NCBI GenBank assembly: GCA_913050015.1
Contig: CAJXAZ010000026.1
Location: 1-13,082, forward strand
Direction of reading: 5' to 3'
DNA length: 13,082 bases
Source of the DNA: an uncultured Gammaproteobacteria bacterium
GTDB lineage: Bacteria > Pseudomonadota > Gammaproteobacteria > Magnimaribacterales > D2472
The notes below the pieces were generated by a model. The model searched no databases and had not been told where the DNA came from. It saw nothing but the letters and a program-made list of their open reading frames with translations. Positions 7,650-13,082 of this stretch are shown in pieces. The position numbers were made by a program, and so were the translations under genes. Within the stretch, counting starts at the first letter, position 1. Every line of letters starts with the position of its first letter.

Positions 7650-9293
7650 ATGTCAGCTAAAGATGTAAAGTTTGGAGATAGTGCCAGAGCTCAAATGCTC
7701 AAAGGTGTAAATATTTTGGCAGATGCCGTAAAAGTAACCCTAGGGCCTAAAGGAAGAAACGTAGTTCTTGATAAATCTTTTGGAGCACCAACTGTTACTA
7801 AAGATGGTGTATCAGTTGCAAAAGAAATAGAGCTAGAAAATAAATTTGAAAATATGGGCGCTCAAATGCTTAAGCAAGTAGCTTCACAAACCTCTGACGA
7901 GGCTGGTGATGGAACAACTACTGCTACAGTTCTTGCTCAATCAATTGTTAATGAGGGCAATAAGGCTGTCGCTGCTGGAATGAACCCAATGGATCTAAAA
8001 AGAGGCATTGATAAAGCAGTATCTGCTGCTGTTGATCATGTTAAAAACTTAAGTGTTCCTTGTACTGACAACAAAGCAATTGCTCAAGTGGGAACTATTT
8101 CTGCAAATGGCGATGAAGCGGTTGGCGAAATAATTGCTGAAGCTATGGAAAAAGTAGGCAAAGAAGGTGTTATAACTGTGGAAGAGGGAAGCGGAATAGA
8201 AAATGAACTTGATGTTGTTGAAGGTATGCAGTTTGATAGAGGATACCTTTCACCATATTTCATAACAAACCAAGACAGTATGACTGTTGAGCTTGAATCA
8301 CCATTAATACTTTTATTTGATAAAAAAATATCAAACATCAGAGATTTACTACCTCTTCTCGAGTCAGTAGCAAAAGCTGGAAGACCTCTTCTAATAATTG
8401 CTGAAGACATCGAAGGTGAGGCACTGGCAACACTTGTTGTAAATAATTTAAGAGGAATTGTTAAAGCTGCAGCATGTAAGGCACCAGGTTTTGGTGACAG
8501 AAGAAAAGCCATGCTTGAAGATATCGCTATATTAACTGGTGGAACTGTTGTGTCTGAAGAAGTTGGTCTTTCCTTGGAAGGAGCTACTGTTGAGGATTTA
8601 GGAACAGCAAAAAGAGTTGTCTTGAATAAAGATAGCGCGACAATTATTGATGGCTCAGGAGATGAGAAAGCAATCGCAGCAAGAGTTAATCAAATTAGGT
8701 CCCAGATTGAAGAAACTTCATCAGATTATGATAAAGAAAAACTTCAAGAAAGAGTCGCTAAATTAGCCGGAGGAGTCGCTGTAATTAAAGTTGGAGCTGG
8801 TTCTGAGGTCGAGATGAAAGAGAAAAAAGCTAGAGTTGAGGATGCATTGCATTCAACAAGAGCCGCAGTTGAAGAGGGAGTTGTTGCCGGTGGTGGTTCT
8901 GCTCTAATTAGATCTCTGGAAGCTTTAGAAAAAATTACTGGTGATAATGAAGATCAGAATGTTGGAATTAATATTGCTAGAAAAGCTTTTGAAGCTCCTT
9001 TAAGACAGATAGTGGCAAATGCTGGTGAAGAATCATCGGTTATTGTTGCTAATGTTAAAGAAGGATCAGGAGCTTATGGTTTTAATGCAGCTACTGGTGA
9101 ATACGGTGACATGATCGAGATGGGAATTCTTGATCCTGCTAAGGTAACTAGAACAGCATTACAAGCCGCAGGATCTGTTGCTGGAATGATGATCACTACC
9201 GAAGCAATGGTAACTGATATCCCTAAAGACGACTCACCTATGCCTCCAATGCCTGATATGGGCGGAATGGGAGGAATGGGCGGCATGATGTAA
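7650..9293 (+). CDS. groEL: Chaperonin GroEL (Hsp60)
   Basis: The 60-kDa chaperonin, a double heptameric ring that folds proteins using ATP. At 547 residues it matches E. coli GroEL (548). Visible landmarks are VTLGPKGRNVVLDKSFGAP near the N-terminus, the ATP-binding DGTTTATVLA, the apical-domain stretch after GMQFDRGYLSPYFITN, the VAAGMNPMDLKRGI segment, VEEGVVAGGGSAL, and the C-terminal Gly-Gly-Met tail (MGGMGGMGGMM). The ribosome binding site AAAGGAGA precedes the ATG. The 13 bases from GGAGA through the ATG are identical to those of groES. The gene ends just before a strong terminator hairpin. It is the only groEL in the window, and nothing suggests a divergent paralogue. Confidence 0.99.
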   Translation: MSAKDVKFGDSARAQMLKGVNILADAVKVTLGPKGRNVVLDKSFGAPTVTKDGVSVAKEIELENKFENMGAQMLKQVASQTSDEAGDGTTTATVLAQSIVNEGNKAVAAGMNPMDLKRGIDKAVSAAVDHVKNLSVPCTDNKAIAQVGTISANGDEAVGEIIAEAMEKVGKEGVITVEEGSGIENELDVVEGMQFDRGYLSPYFITNQDSMTVELESPLILLFDKKISNIRDLLPLLESVAKAGRPLLIIAEDIEGEALATLVVNNLRGIVKAAACKAPGFGDRRKAMLEDIAILTGGTVVSEEVGLSLEGATVEDLGTAKRVVLNKDSATIIDGSGDEKAIAARVNQIRSQIEETSSDYDKEKLQERVAKLAGGVAVIKVGAGSEVEMKEKKARVEDALHSTRAAVEEGVVAGGGSALIRSLEALEKITGDNEDQNVGINIARKAFEAPLRQIVANAGEESSVIVANVKEGSGAYGFNAATGEYGDMIEMGILDPAKVTRTALQAAGSVAGMMITTEAMVTDIPKDDSPMPPMPDMGGMGGMGGMM

Positions 9294-9306
9294 TGTCATG
9301 TTTAAT

Positions 9307-9337
9307 AAAAAATGGGGCATTTAGCCCCATTTTTTTT
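9307..9337. terminator. Bidirectional intrinsic terminator after groEL
   Basis: A 12-bp perfect stem (AAAAAATGGGGC paired with GCCCCATTTTTT), a 5-base loop ATTTA, and a run of T on the 3' side. Because the stem is flanked by A on one side and T on the other, it reads as a Rho-independent terminator on both strands. It ends the groESL transcript, and it is the only hairpin terminator visible downstream of sodX on the minus strand. Confidence 0.92.
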
Positions 9338-9363
9338 AATTAGATTTTACTTACAAATTAACT

Positions 9364-9372
9364 TGATATAAA
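9364..9372 (+). promoter_or_regulatory. Extended -10 promoter before the broken small gene
   Basis: TG at 9364-9365, one base, then TATAAA at 9367-9372 form an extended -10 element. No good -35 is seen. A start site near 9379 would leave a leader of about 20 bases carrying an AAAGGGA ribosome binding site (9387-9393) before the ATG at 9399. Confidence 0.4.
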
Positions 9373-9398
9373 CATTCACATTTTATAAAGGGAACAAA

Positions 9399-9645
9399 AT
9401 GGATATTTTAACTGATCAGCCATTTTTTAGAGCTTTTCATATTCTTTTTTAAATTACATGAATAGACTTACTTTAATTTTATTCAGGGCGAGTACGTAAC
9501 AATCGCAGATCCTGATGCTTATGCCTACCTTTCAAGTTCTCTCGAATCTATTGCAGTTAGCGTTTTAGTTTACTCAATAATAAATATACTAGCTTTACCA
9601 TTAATAAATAATTCGGTAACCATCTCTAAAGTTCAGCAGATTTAA
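9399..9645 (+). pseudogene. Probable remnant of a small membrane-protein gene
   Basis: After the groEL terminator, a well-formed start (ATG 9399, strong ribosome binding site) opens the 17-residue reading MDILTDQPFFRAFHILF, which ends at TAA 9450-9452 in a run of T. Another frame is then open from after a TAG at 9463-9465 to TAA at 9643-9645. It encodes a protein-like stretch containing GEYVTIADPDAYAYL and a hydrophobic segment (SIAVSVLVYSIINILALPLI). No start codon suits this second part. The simplest reading is one gene of about 80 residues broken by a frameshift near 9445-9450 plus further damage. A sequencing or assembly error in the T run, or a genuine 17-residue leader peptide, cannot be excluded. 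I do not recognise the family. The rest of 9338-9695 holds only a promoter and ribosome binding site for it and no other gene. Confidence 0.4.
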
Positions 9646-9695
9646 TTGTTTTAGGGAAAATACTTTATTGATTTAGGTAATAAATTCGTCCACTA

Positions 9696-9947
9696 TCACA
9701 GTTTAAAAATTACTTTACCAACAATATCTGAAGCATTATATAAGGTTTCATAAACCATAGAGTTATAACTATTATTGTCACCTTTAAGAGTGACTTTATC
9801 ATCATTAAAGGATTTAACTCTTTTCAAGACCTTGCCAATTTTTTTATCTTCTAAAACAACCACGTCATTAACTCTAATCCTTTTAGACTTAAGACAAATG
9901 ACGTAACTATTGGGCTTAAATGTCGGGAGCATACTTACTCCCGACAC
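9696..9947 (-). CDS. sodX: Nickel-type superoxide dismutase maturation protease (S26 signal-peptidase family)
   Basis: A small S26-family serine protease that is expected to trim the N-terminal propeptide of SodN so that the nickel hook is exposed. It has 83 residues. The catalytic Ser-Lys pair is visible as S5 in SGVSMLPTF and K42 in GKVLKRV, followed by the family GDN box (LKGDNNSYNS, ~54-63). It lacks an obvious membrane anchor, consistent with a cytoplasmic protease. The start is GTG: an in-frame TGA lies seven codons upstream and no other standard start fits, while the internal ATG at M6 would remove the catalytic serine. No ribosome binding site is visible, and the start codon sits at the edge of a GC-rich hairpin. 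It follows sodN by 10 bases. Position and motifs support the assignment well. Confidence 0.9.
   Translation of the reverse strand: MSGVSMLPTFKPNSYVICLKSKRIRVNDVVVLEDKKIGKVLKRVKSFNDDKVTLKGDNNSYNSMVYETLYNASDIVGKVIFKL
9921..9946 (-). promoter_or_regulatory. GC-rich hairpin at the sodN-sodX junction covering the sodX start
   Basis: TGTCGGGAG (9921-9929) and CTCCCGACA (9938-9946) are perfect reverse complements around an 8-base loop. In the minus-strand mRNA the stem begins 11 bases after the sodN stop and contains two bases of the sodX GTG. It is followed by only three T, so it is a weak terminator at best. It may protect the sodN 3' end and limit sodX translation. The function is inference; the stem itself is exact. 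Confidence 0.6.
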
Positions 9948-9957
9948 TTTAAAGATT

Positions 9958-10431
9958 TTAAGCAGACTTCAGAACTGGGACTACTACTTCCAAGTTTGGT
10001 GCGTAAGGAGAGATTTTCTTTTCAGTCTCTACCTCTTTAGTTGCCCAAAACATTTCAGCAAACTCATTAATTTTTGAAAGAAGACTTAAACCATCTTCTC
10101 TATGCAGTCCTTGTTTACATTTAGATCCATCCATCATGATTGAATGAACTAAATTATGAACTCCAGGATGCTTTTCAATTTGTGGTGCCTTAAAGTAATC
10201 ACCCCAAATGACTGCTACTGCATTCTTAGCTATTATTGAGTGCTCTTCTTTTTGCTCAACTAATCTTGTAAATTTTGCTAAATTATCTTTATCAAAACTA
10301 CTTGAATCCGGCATCTCATTAATTAGATCCATAAATCTGATAACACTTAATGCAGCATATTGAGCTTCACCTGGATCATATACTCCACATGGTATATCAC
10401 AATGAGCACTGACTTTTTCTATATTAAACAT
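9958..10431 (-). CDS. sodN: Nickel superoxide dismutase precursor
   Basis: Nickel-dependent SOD that dismutates superoxide as a homohexamer. The precursor has 157 residues. The nickel hook HCDIPCGVYDP begins at residue 10, after a 9-residue propeptide (MFNIEKVSA). Cleavage after A9 frees the His1 amine and imidazole, which with Cys2 and Cys6 bind nickel. The mature length is 148. In mature numbering, Arg47 is present but position 17 is Ala, where Streptomyces NiSOD has Glu. A ribosome binding site AAGGAG (10439-10444) lies in the end of the preceding small gene, whose TAG is one base before the sodN ATG, so translation is probably coupled. The maturation protease sodX follows 10 bases later. 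No membrane segment or secretion signal is visible. Confidence 0.97.
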   Translation of the reverse strand: MFNIEKVSAHCDIPCGVYDPGEAQYAALSVIRFMDLINEMPDSSSFDKDNLAKFTRLVEQKEEHSIIAKNAVAVIWGDYFKAPQIEKHPGVHNLVHSIMMDGSKCKQGLHREDGLSLLSKINEFAEMFWATKEVETEKKISPYAPNLEVVVPVLKSA

Positions 10432-10432
10432 A

Positions 10433-10618
10433 CTACTTCTCCTTAGTTGAAATTAACTGCCATGAAAAATACATTGGAATTGTAAGCAAGACAGCAAATG
10501 CTAATCCAAGACCTAAAATTGACTCACCATGAATATGAAGGCTTAATATTCCTTCTCCATGAGCGCTTAAGTTAAATGATGTGACTGTAAAAAATAGTAA
10601 AGTTGTAAGTTTTTTCAA
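10433..10618 (-). CDS. Small His-containing membrane or exported protein leading the sodN operon
   Basis: A 61-residue protein that I do not recognise. Residues 1-19 look like a signal peptide (MKK, hydrophobic core, LSA before H20). After it comes a duplicated motif, HGEGILSL at 20-27 and HGESILGL at 30-37, with His at 20, 28 and 30. One membrane segment (~34-56) and a short charged tail (STKEK) follow. The start is TTG, supported by AAAGGA about seven bases upstream; no upstream ATG gives a better reading. It is the first gene after the operon promoter and is joined to sodN by a single base. The His-rich segment and location suggest metal (nickel) handling at the membrane, but this is guilt by association; no nickel-transporter motif is complete. 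Confidence 0.72.
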   Translation of the reverse strand: MKKLTTLLFFTVTSFNLSAHGEGILSLHIHGESILGLGLAFAVLLTIPMYFSWQLISTKEK

Positions 10619-10640
10619 GATTTTTCCTTTGATTTTAGTT

Positions 10641-10654
10641 GATAATTTATTATC
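10641..10654. promoter_or_regulatory. Fur-box-like palindrome overlapping the sodN-operon -10
   Basis: GATAAT-TT-ATTATC has perfect 6-bp arms and covers the -10 hexamer and predicted start site. It resembles half of the Fur consensus (GATAAT, one base, ATTATC), but its spacer is two bases instead of one. Metal-responsive control by a Fur-family regulator is plausible. AT-rich chance similarity is also possible. Confidence 0.35.
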
Positions 10655-10677
10655 TTTTAGTTTAAATTAAAAATCAA
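10649..10677 (-). promoter_or_regulatory. Sigma-70-type promoter of the sodN operon
   Basis: On the minus strand, TTGATT (-35, 10672-10677) and GATAAT (-10, 10649-10654) are separated by exactly 17 bases. A start near 10642 would give a leader of about 24 bases containing the AAAGGA ribosome binding site of the first gene. Confidence 0.6.
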
Positions 10678-10743
10678 TTATTCTGCTCTAAAGTATCAAT
10701 ATATAAAGAGTATTTCAGTAAAATTACACCATGAGATTTCTTT

Positions 10744-11997
10744 TTATTCTTTTTTTATTTTTATTTTTGTAATGGAGTTGTCATCAATTTCTAGAATCTC
10801 GAATCTATAGACTCCTATTTCAACACAAAGATTAGCTTGTGGTATTTGATCTAAATGCTCTGTAATTAAACCATTAATAGTTTTAGAATTTTCTTCAGAA
10901 ATTGACCAATCTTTAAAATTATTTAAGTCCCTTATTCTTGAATTACCATCTGTGACAATAGAGCCATCCTTTAGTTTAATAAATTCTTTCTCAAGCTCTG
11001 TTCTTGAATTTCCAAATTTACCTACAATCTCTTTAAAAATGTCCTCTATTGAAATAAGCCCCTCAATTTCACCATACTCGTCCACCACTAGAGCAATATT
11101 CGCATCATTTAATTGAAACTCTCTTAATTGAATCATAAGTGCCGTTGATTGAGATACGAAATAATTATCAAGTAAAAAGACTTTAACCTCATTTCCATCC
11201 TCAAAAGCATCCAAGAATGCATGCGAATCTTTTAAATGAAGAATGCCTTCTATATTGTCAATAGAGCCTTTAAAAACTGGAAGTTTTGAATACTGAGTAG
11301 ACTCAATAATATTTTTTGCCATTTCAGGACTTTGATTTAAATCAATTCCAATAATCTCAGAAGTAGGGATCATAATATCTTCGACTACCAACTCTTCCAT
11401 ACCCAGAATTGATGAAAGCATTCCTCTGTATTGCTTCGGAATTAAAGCGCCTGACTCATCAAGCAATGTTTTTAATTCTTGTGTATTTAAATTATCGTTA
11501 TCACTAGCGTCTTTTGCGTTTAGATTAAATATTTTTAAAATACTAGAACTTATTAGATTTGTAATAACAATCAAAGGCCTAAAAACAAAACTTATGATCT
11601 TTAATAAGAATGAGGATCTAGTTGCAAAGCTTTCAGGCTTTATTGCAGCCATTGTTTTAGGAGTTATTTCTGAAAATATTAGTATTACTATAGTAAGTAT
11701 TACTGATCCTATTAAAATACTTCCACCAAAATACTCAATCATAATAATTGTCACTAGTGCGGAGGCTAGAATATTAGCAAAGTTATTTCCAACTAATATC
11801 GTAGACAAAAGTAAATCAGGTTTTCTAAGTAGTTCCAAGGATCTTTTTGCACCTTTATGAGATTTCTTAGAGAGATTCTTTAATTTAATTTTATTTGCAG
11901 CCATCATTCCAGTCTCAGAGCCTGAAAAAAAAGCACTCAATATCAAAAGCCCAATAACAGATGATAGTAAAATAAATAACGAGGGTTCTTCTTGCAT
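10744..11997 (-). CDS. corB: CNNM/CBS-domain membrane protein of the CorB/CorC (YfjD) family
   Basis: An integral membrane protein of 417 residues with the order DUF21/CNNM membrane domain, CBS pair, and CorC-HlyC C-terminal domain. The membrane domain (~1-155) shows the hallmark stretches SAFFSGSETGMMA (21-33), GNNFANILASAL (70-81) and SEITPKTMA (109-117). The CBS pair starts near LVVEDIMIPTSEI (~203-215) and includes VVDEYGEIEGLISIEDI (304-320). The acidic C-terminal domain fills ~335-417. The family is linked to magnesium and cobalt transport, and bacterial CorB proteins are reported as Mg2+ transporters. Substrate here is inferred. It lies seven bases after ypjD, the same pairing as in E. 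coli (corE/ypjD with corB/yfjD). No hairpin terminator is visible after its stop. Confidence 0.88.
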   Translation of the reverse strand: MQEEPSLFILLSSVIGLLILSAFFSGSETGMMAANKIKLKNLSKKSHKGAKRSLELLRKPDLLLSTILVGNNFANILASALVTIIMIEYFGGSILIGSVILTIVILIFSEITPKTMAAIKPESFATRSSFLLKIISFVFRPLIVITNLISSSILKIFNLNAKDASDNDNLNTQELKTLLDESGALIPKQYRGMLSSILGMEELVVEDIMIPTSEIIGIDLNQSPEMAKNIIESTQYSKLPVFKGSIDNIEGILHLKDSHAFLDAFEDGNEVKVFLLDNYFVSQSTALMIQLREFQLNDANIALVVDEYGEIEGLISIEDIFKEIVGKFGNSRTELEKEFIKLKDGSIVTDGNSRIRDLNNFKDWSISEENSKTINGLITEHLDQIPQANLCVEIGVYRFEILEIDDNSITKIKIKKE

Positions 11998-12004
11998 TAA
12001 ATAA

Positions 12005-12565
12005 TTATATTAGAAATGGACTGGCAATATAAGCAAATAGAACCGCCCACATTGAAATAAATAAACCTCTAACCGTGTATTTAATTGAAAAGTTAAAATA
12101 CTTAATTCCAATAAGGGTTATTAAATATATAAACCAAGCAACCATGGTGAATGATGTTTTTAATATTAAATTTGCTGAAAATACAGACTGAATGCTAAGT
12201 CCAGAAATAAGAGCAAGAGACAAGAATAACAAACCAACACCTAAAATTTTGAAAACTAACTTATAAGTTCTTTCTATTGAGAAGGGTTTTGAATCATCAA
12301 ATTCACCTTTTTTAATTTTTAAAACATTTTTTTCAAGAATTAATATTTCATAGTAAGCAATAAATAAGATTATTAGACTTAATCCCGTGACTAAAAAATG
12401 AATAGTAGGAAGGAGAGTTATAGAATTAAATACAGATAAATATAATGTAATATATGACAGCATTGCTATAGCAGAAGCAATGTACAAGGATGAGCCTCTC
12501 TTAATTGAGACTCTCAATATAAAATATATCACTATGGATATAGTTACTTGGGTTATAAAATTCAT
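12005..12565 (-). CDS. ypjD: YpjD/CorE-like inner-membrane protein (CcsA-type fold), short form
   Basis: A 186-residue hydrophobic protein with about six membrane segments. The second half matches E. coli YpjD: SIERTYKLVFKILGVGLLF (~96-114), SGLSIQSVFS, KTSFTMVAWFIYLITLIG and a final helix. The family is distantly related to the cytochrome c assembly protein CcsA, but its exact role is unsettled, with a reported link to Mg/Co homeostasis alongside CorB. It is about 75 residues shorter than E. coli YpjD (263) and lacks part of the N-terminal membrane region. An in-frame TAG five codons upstream of the ATG shows that it is genuinely short. No ribosome binding site is seen. With a promoter start near 12574 the leader would be only about nine bases. 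It is divergent from rpsP. Confidence 0.8.
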   Translation of the reverse strand: MNFITQVTISIVIYFILRVSIKRGSSLYIASAIAMLSYITLYLSVFNSITLLPTIHFLVTGLSLIILFIAYYEILILEKNVLKIKKGEFDDSKPFSIERTYKLVFKILGVGLLFLSLALISGLSIQSVFSANLILKTSFTMVAWFIYLITLIGIKYFNFSIKYTVRGLFISMWAVLFAYIASPFLI

Positions 12566-12580
12566 AAAAAAATAGGGCTA

Positions 12581-12609
12581 ATTAAAACTTTGCATATTAA
12601 TACTATCAA
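12581..12609 (-). promoter_or_regulatory. Sigma-70-type promoter of ypjD-corB
   Basis: On the minus strand, TTGATA (-35, 12604-12609) and TTTAAT (-10, 12581-12586) are separated by exactly 17 bases, each matching the consensus at five of six positions. It lies in the divergent gap with rpsP. The predicted leader is very short, which fits the missing ribosome binding site. Confidence 0.55.
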
Positions 12610-12669
12610 TATTATCAAGGTTAACCTAAAATACACATCTTTTTTAACATTAGAATAAATAAAACAAAT

Positions 12670-13082
12670 ATGGTAATTATAAGATTGGCAAGAAGTGGGG
12701 CTAAAAAGAACCCTTATTACTTTATCACTGTCGCAGATGAAAGGCGCCCCCGTGATGGATCATTCATTGAAAGATTAGGTTTTTTCAATCCTTCTGCTAG
12801 AGGGCAAGAGGAAAGATTAAGAGTTGATCTTGATAAAATTAATGAGTGGGTCTCTAAAGGAGCTCAATTAAGTGAAAGAGTTCAAACATTGGTTAAAGAA
12901 GCAAAATTAAGTCCTGAAGATCTTCAAGCTAAATTAGATGCTAAAAAAGCAAAATCAGATGCTAAAAAAGCAGCTGTTGAAGCAAGATTAGTAAAAGAAG
13001 CAGAAGAGAAAGCTGCTGAAAAGGCTGCAGAAGAAGCTGCCGCTGCTGCTGAAAAGGCTGCAGAAGAAGCTGCTGTTGTTGA
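12670..13082 (+). CDS. rpsP: 30S ribosomal protein S16 with long C-terminal extension (3' end cut by window edge)
   Basis: Small-subunit ribosomal protein needed for 30S assembly. Residues 1-80 match S16 closely: MVIIRLARSGAKKNPYY, then ERRPRDGSFIERLGFFNP (~24-41), then LDKINEWVSKGAQLSERV. E. coli S16 ends at 82 residues, but this frame continues at least to residue 137, still open at the window edge. The tail is rich in Ala, Lys and Glu and looks like a long charged helix. It contains a perfect 29-bp direct repeat. No Shine-Dalgarno sequence is visible before the ATG, and only a weak promoter-like sequence (TTGCAT, 17 bases, TATCAA at 12590-12618) lies upstream. The usual neighbours rimM, trmD and rplS would lie beyond the window. 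ffh, which precedes rpsP in E. coli, is absent here. Confidence 0.95.
   Translation, partial: MVIIRLARSGAKKNPYYFITVADERRPRDGSFIERLGFFNPSARGQEERLRVDLDKINEWVSKGAQLSERVQTLVKEAKLSPEDLQAKLDAKKAKSDAKKAAVEARLVKEAEEKAAEKAAEEAAAAAEKAAEEAAVV
13012..13073 (+). repeat. Direct repeat inside the rpsP tail
   Basis: Two identical 29-base copies (13012-13040 and 13045-13073) are offset by 33 bases, that is 11 codons, and encode AAEKAAEEA-type sequence. The identity at third codon positions points to a recent in-frame duplication or slippage event rather than only shared amino-acid bias. Confidence 0.85.

Noticed and set aside
8084..9286. Open frames on the minus strand inside groEL
   Set aside because: They are antisense to a perfectly conserved GroEL, have low-complexity Ser/Ile/Pro-rich translations and lack start signals.
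9441..9452. Programmed ribosomal frameshift at CTTTTTTAA in the small gene after groEL
   Set aside because: Slipping one way hits TAG within a few codons and the other way ends before the later protein-like stretch, so a single shift cannot join the two halves.
12618..12627. 10-bp palindrome AGGTTAACCT between ypjD and rpsP
   Set aside because: It is short, has no spacer and no clear relation to either promoter; it could occur by chance.

Overview
This is an AT-rich, tightly packed chromosomal window from a bacterium that looks like a streamlined marine gammaproteobacterium. SAR86-like is my best guess. The evidence is gammaproteobacterial gene neighbourhoods (ribF-ileS-lspA-ispH; ypjD-corB beside rpsP), very short intergenic gaps, overlapping genes, and a nickel superoxide dismutase, which is common in marine bacterioplankton. 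The lineage is inference; no 16S or phylogeny is available here. I saw no tRNA, rRNA, IS element, phage gene or CRISPR array.

Layout. (1) Positions 1-7238, plus strand: one continuous gene chain, ribF (lacking only its first few codons at the window edge), ileS, lspA, ispH, ampD, ampG and a VanZ-like gene. Neighbours abut or overlap by 8-26 bases, except for a single base between ribF and ileS. The chain joins cofactor synthesis, tRNA charging, lipoprotein maturation, isoprenoid synthesis and peptidoglycan recycling. (2) 7239-9337: the groES-groEL chaperonin operon, preceded by a perfect 11-bp palindrome and closed by a strong terminator that works in both directions. (3) 9338-9695: no intact gene, but what looks like the remains of a small membrane-protein gene that still has a promoter and ribosome binding site. 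(4) 9696-10618, minus strand: a compact nickel-SOD operon, transcribed as small His-containing membrane protein, then sodN, then sodX. It has a good promoter, a Fur-box-like palindrome on its -10, and a GC-rich hairpin at the sodX start. (5) 10744-12565, minus strand: ypjD then corB, a conserved membrane-protein pair. (6) 12670 to the end, plus strand: rpsP (ribosomal protein S16) with a long Ala/Lys/Glu-rich tail, cut by the window edge.

Most genes are ordinary housekeeping. The parts most worth a second look are the nickel-SOD operon (an unrecognised small His-rich protein, an operator-like palindrome, a hairpin around the sodX GTG start), the palindrome upstream of groES, and the broken gene after groEL. 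I did not find a clearly new large biological system.
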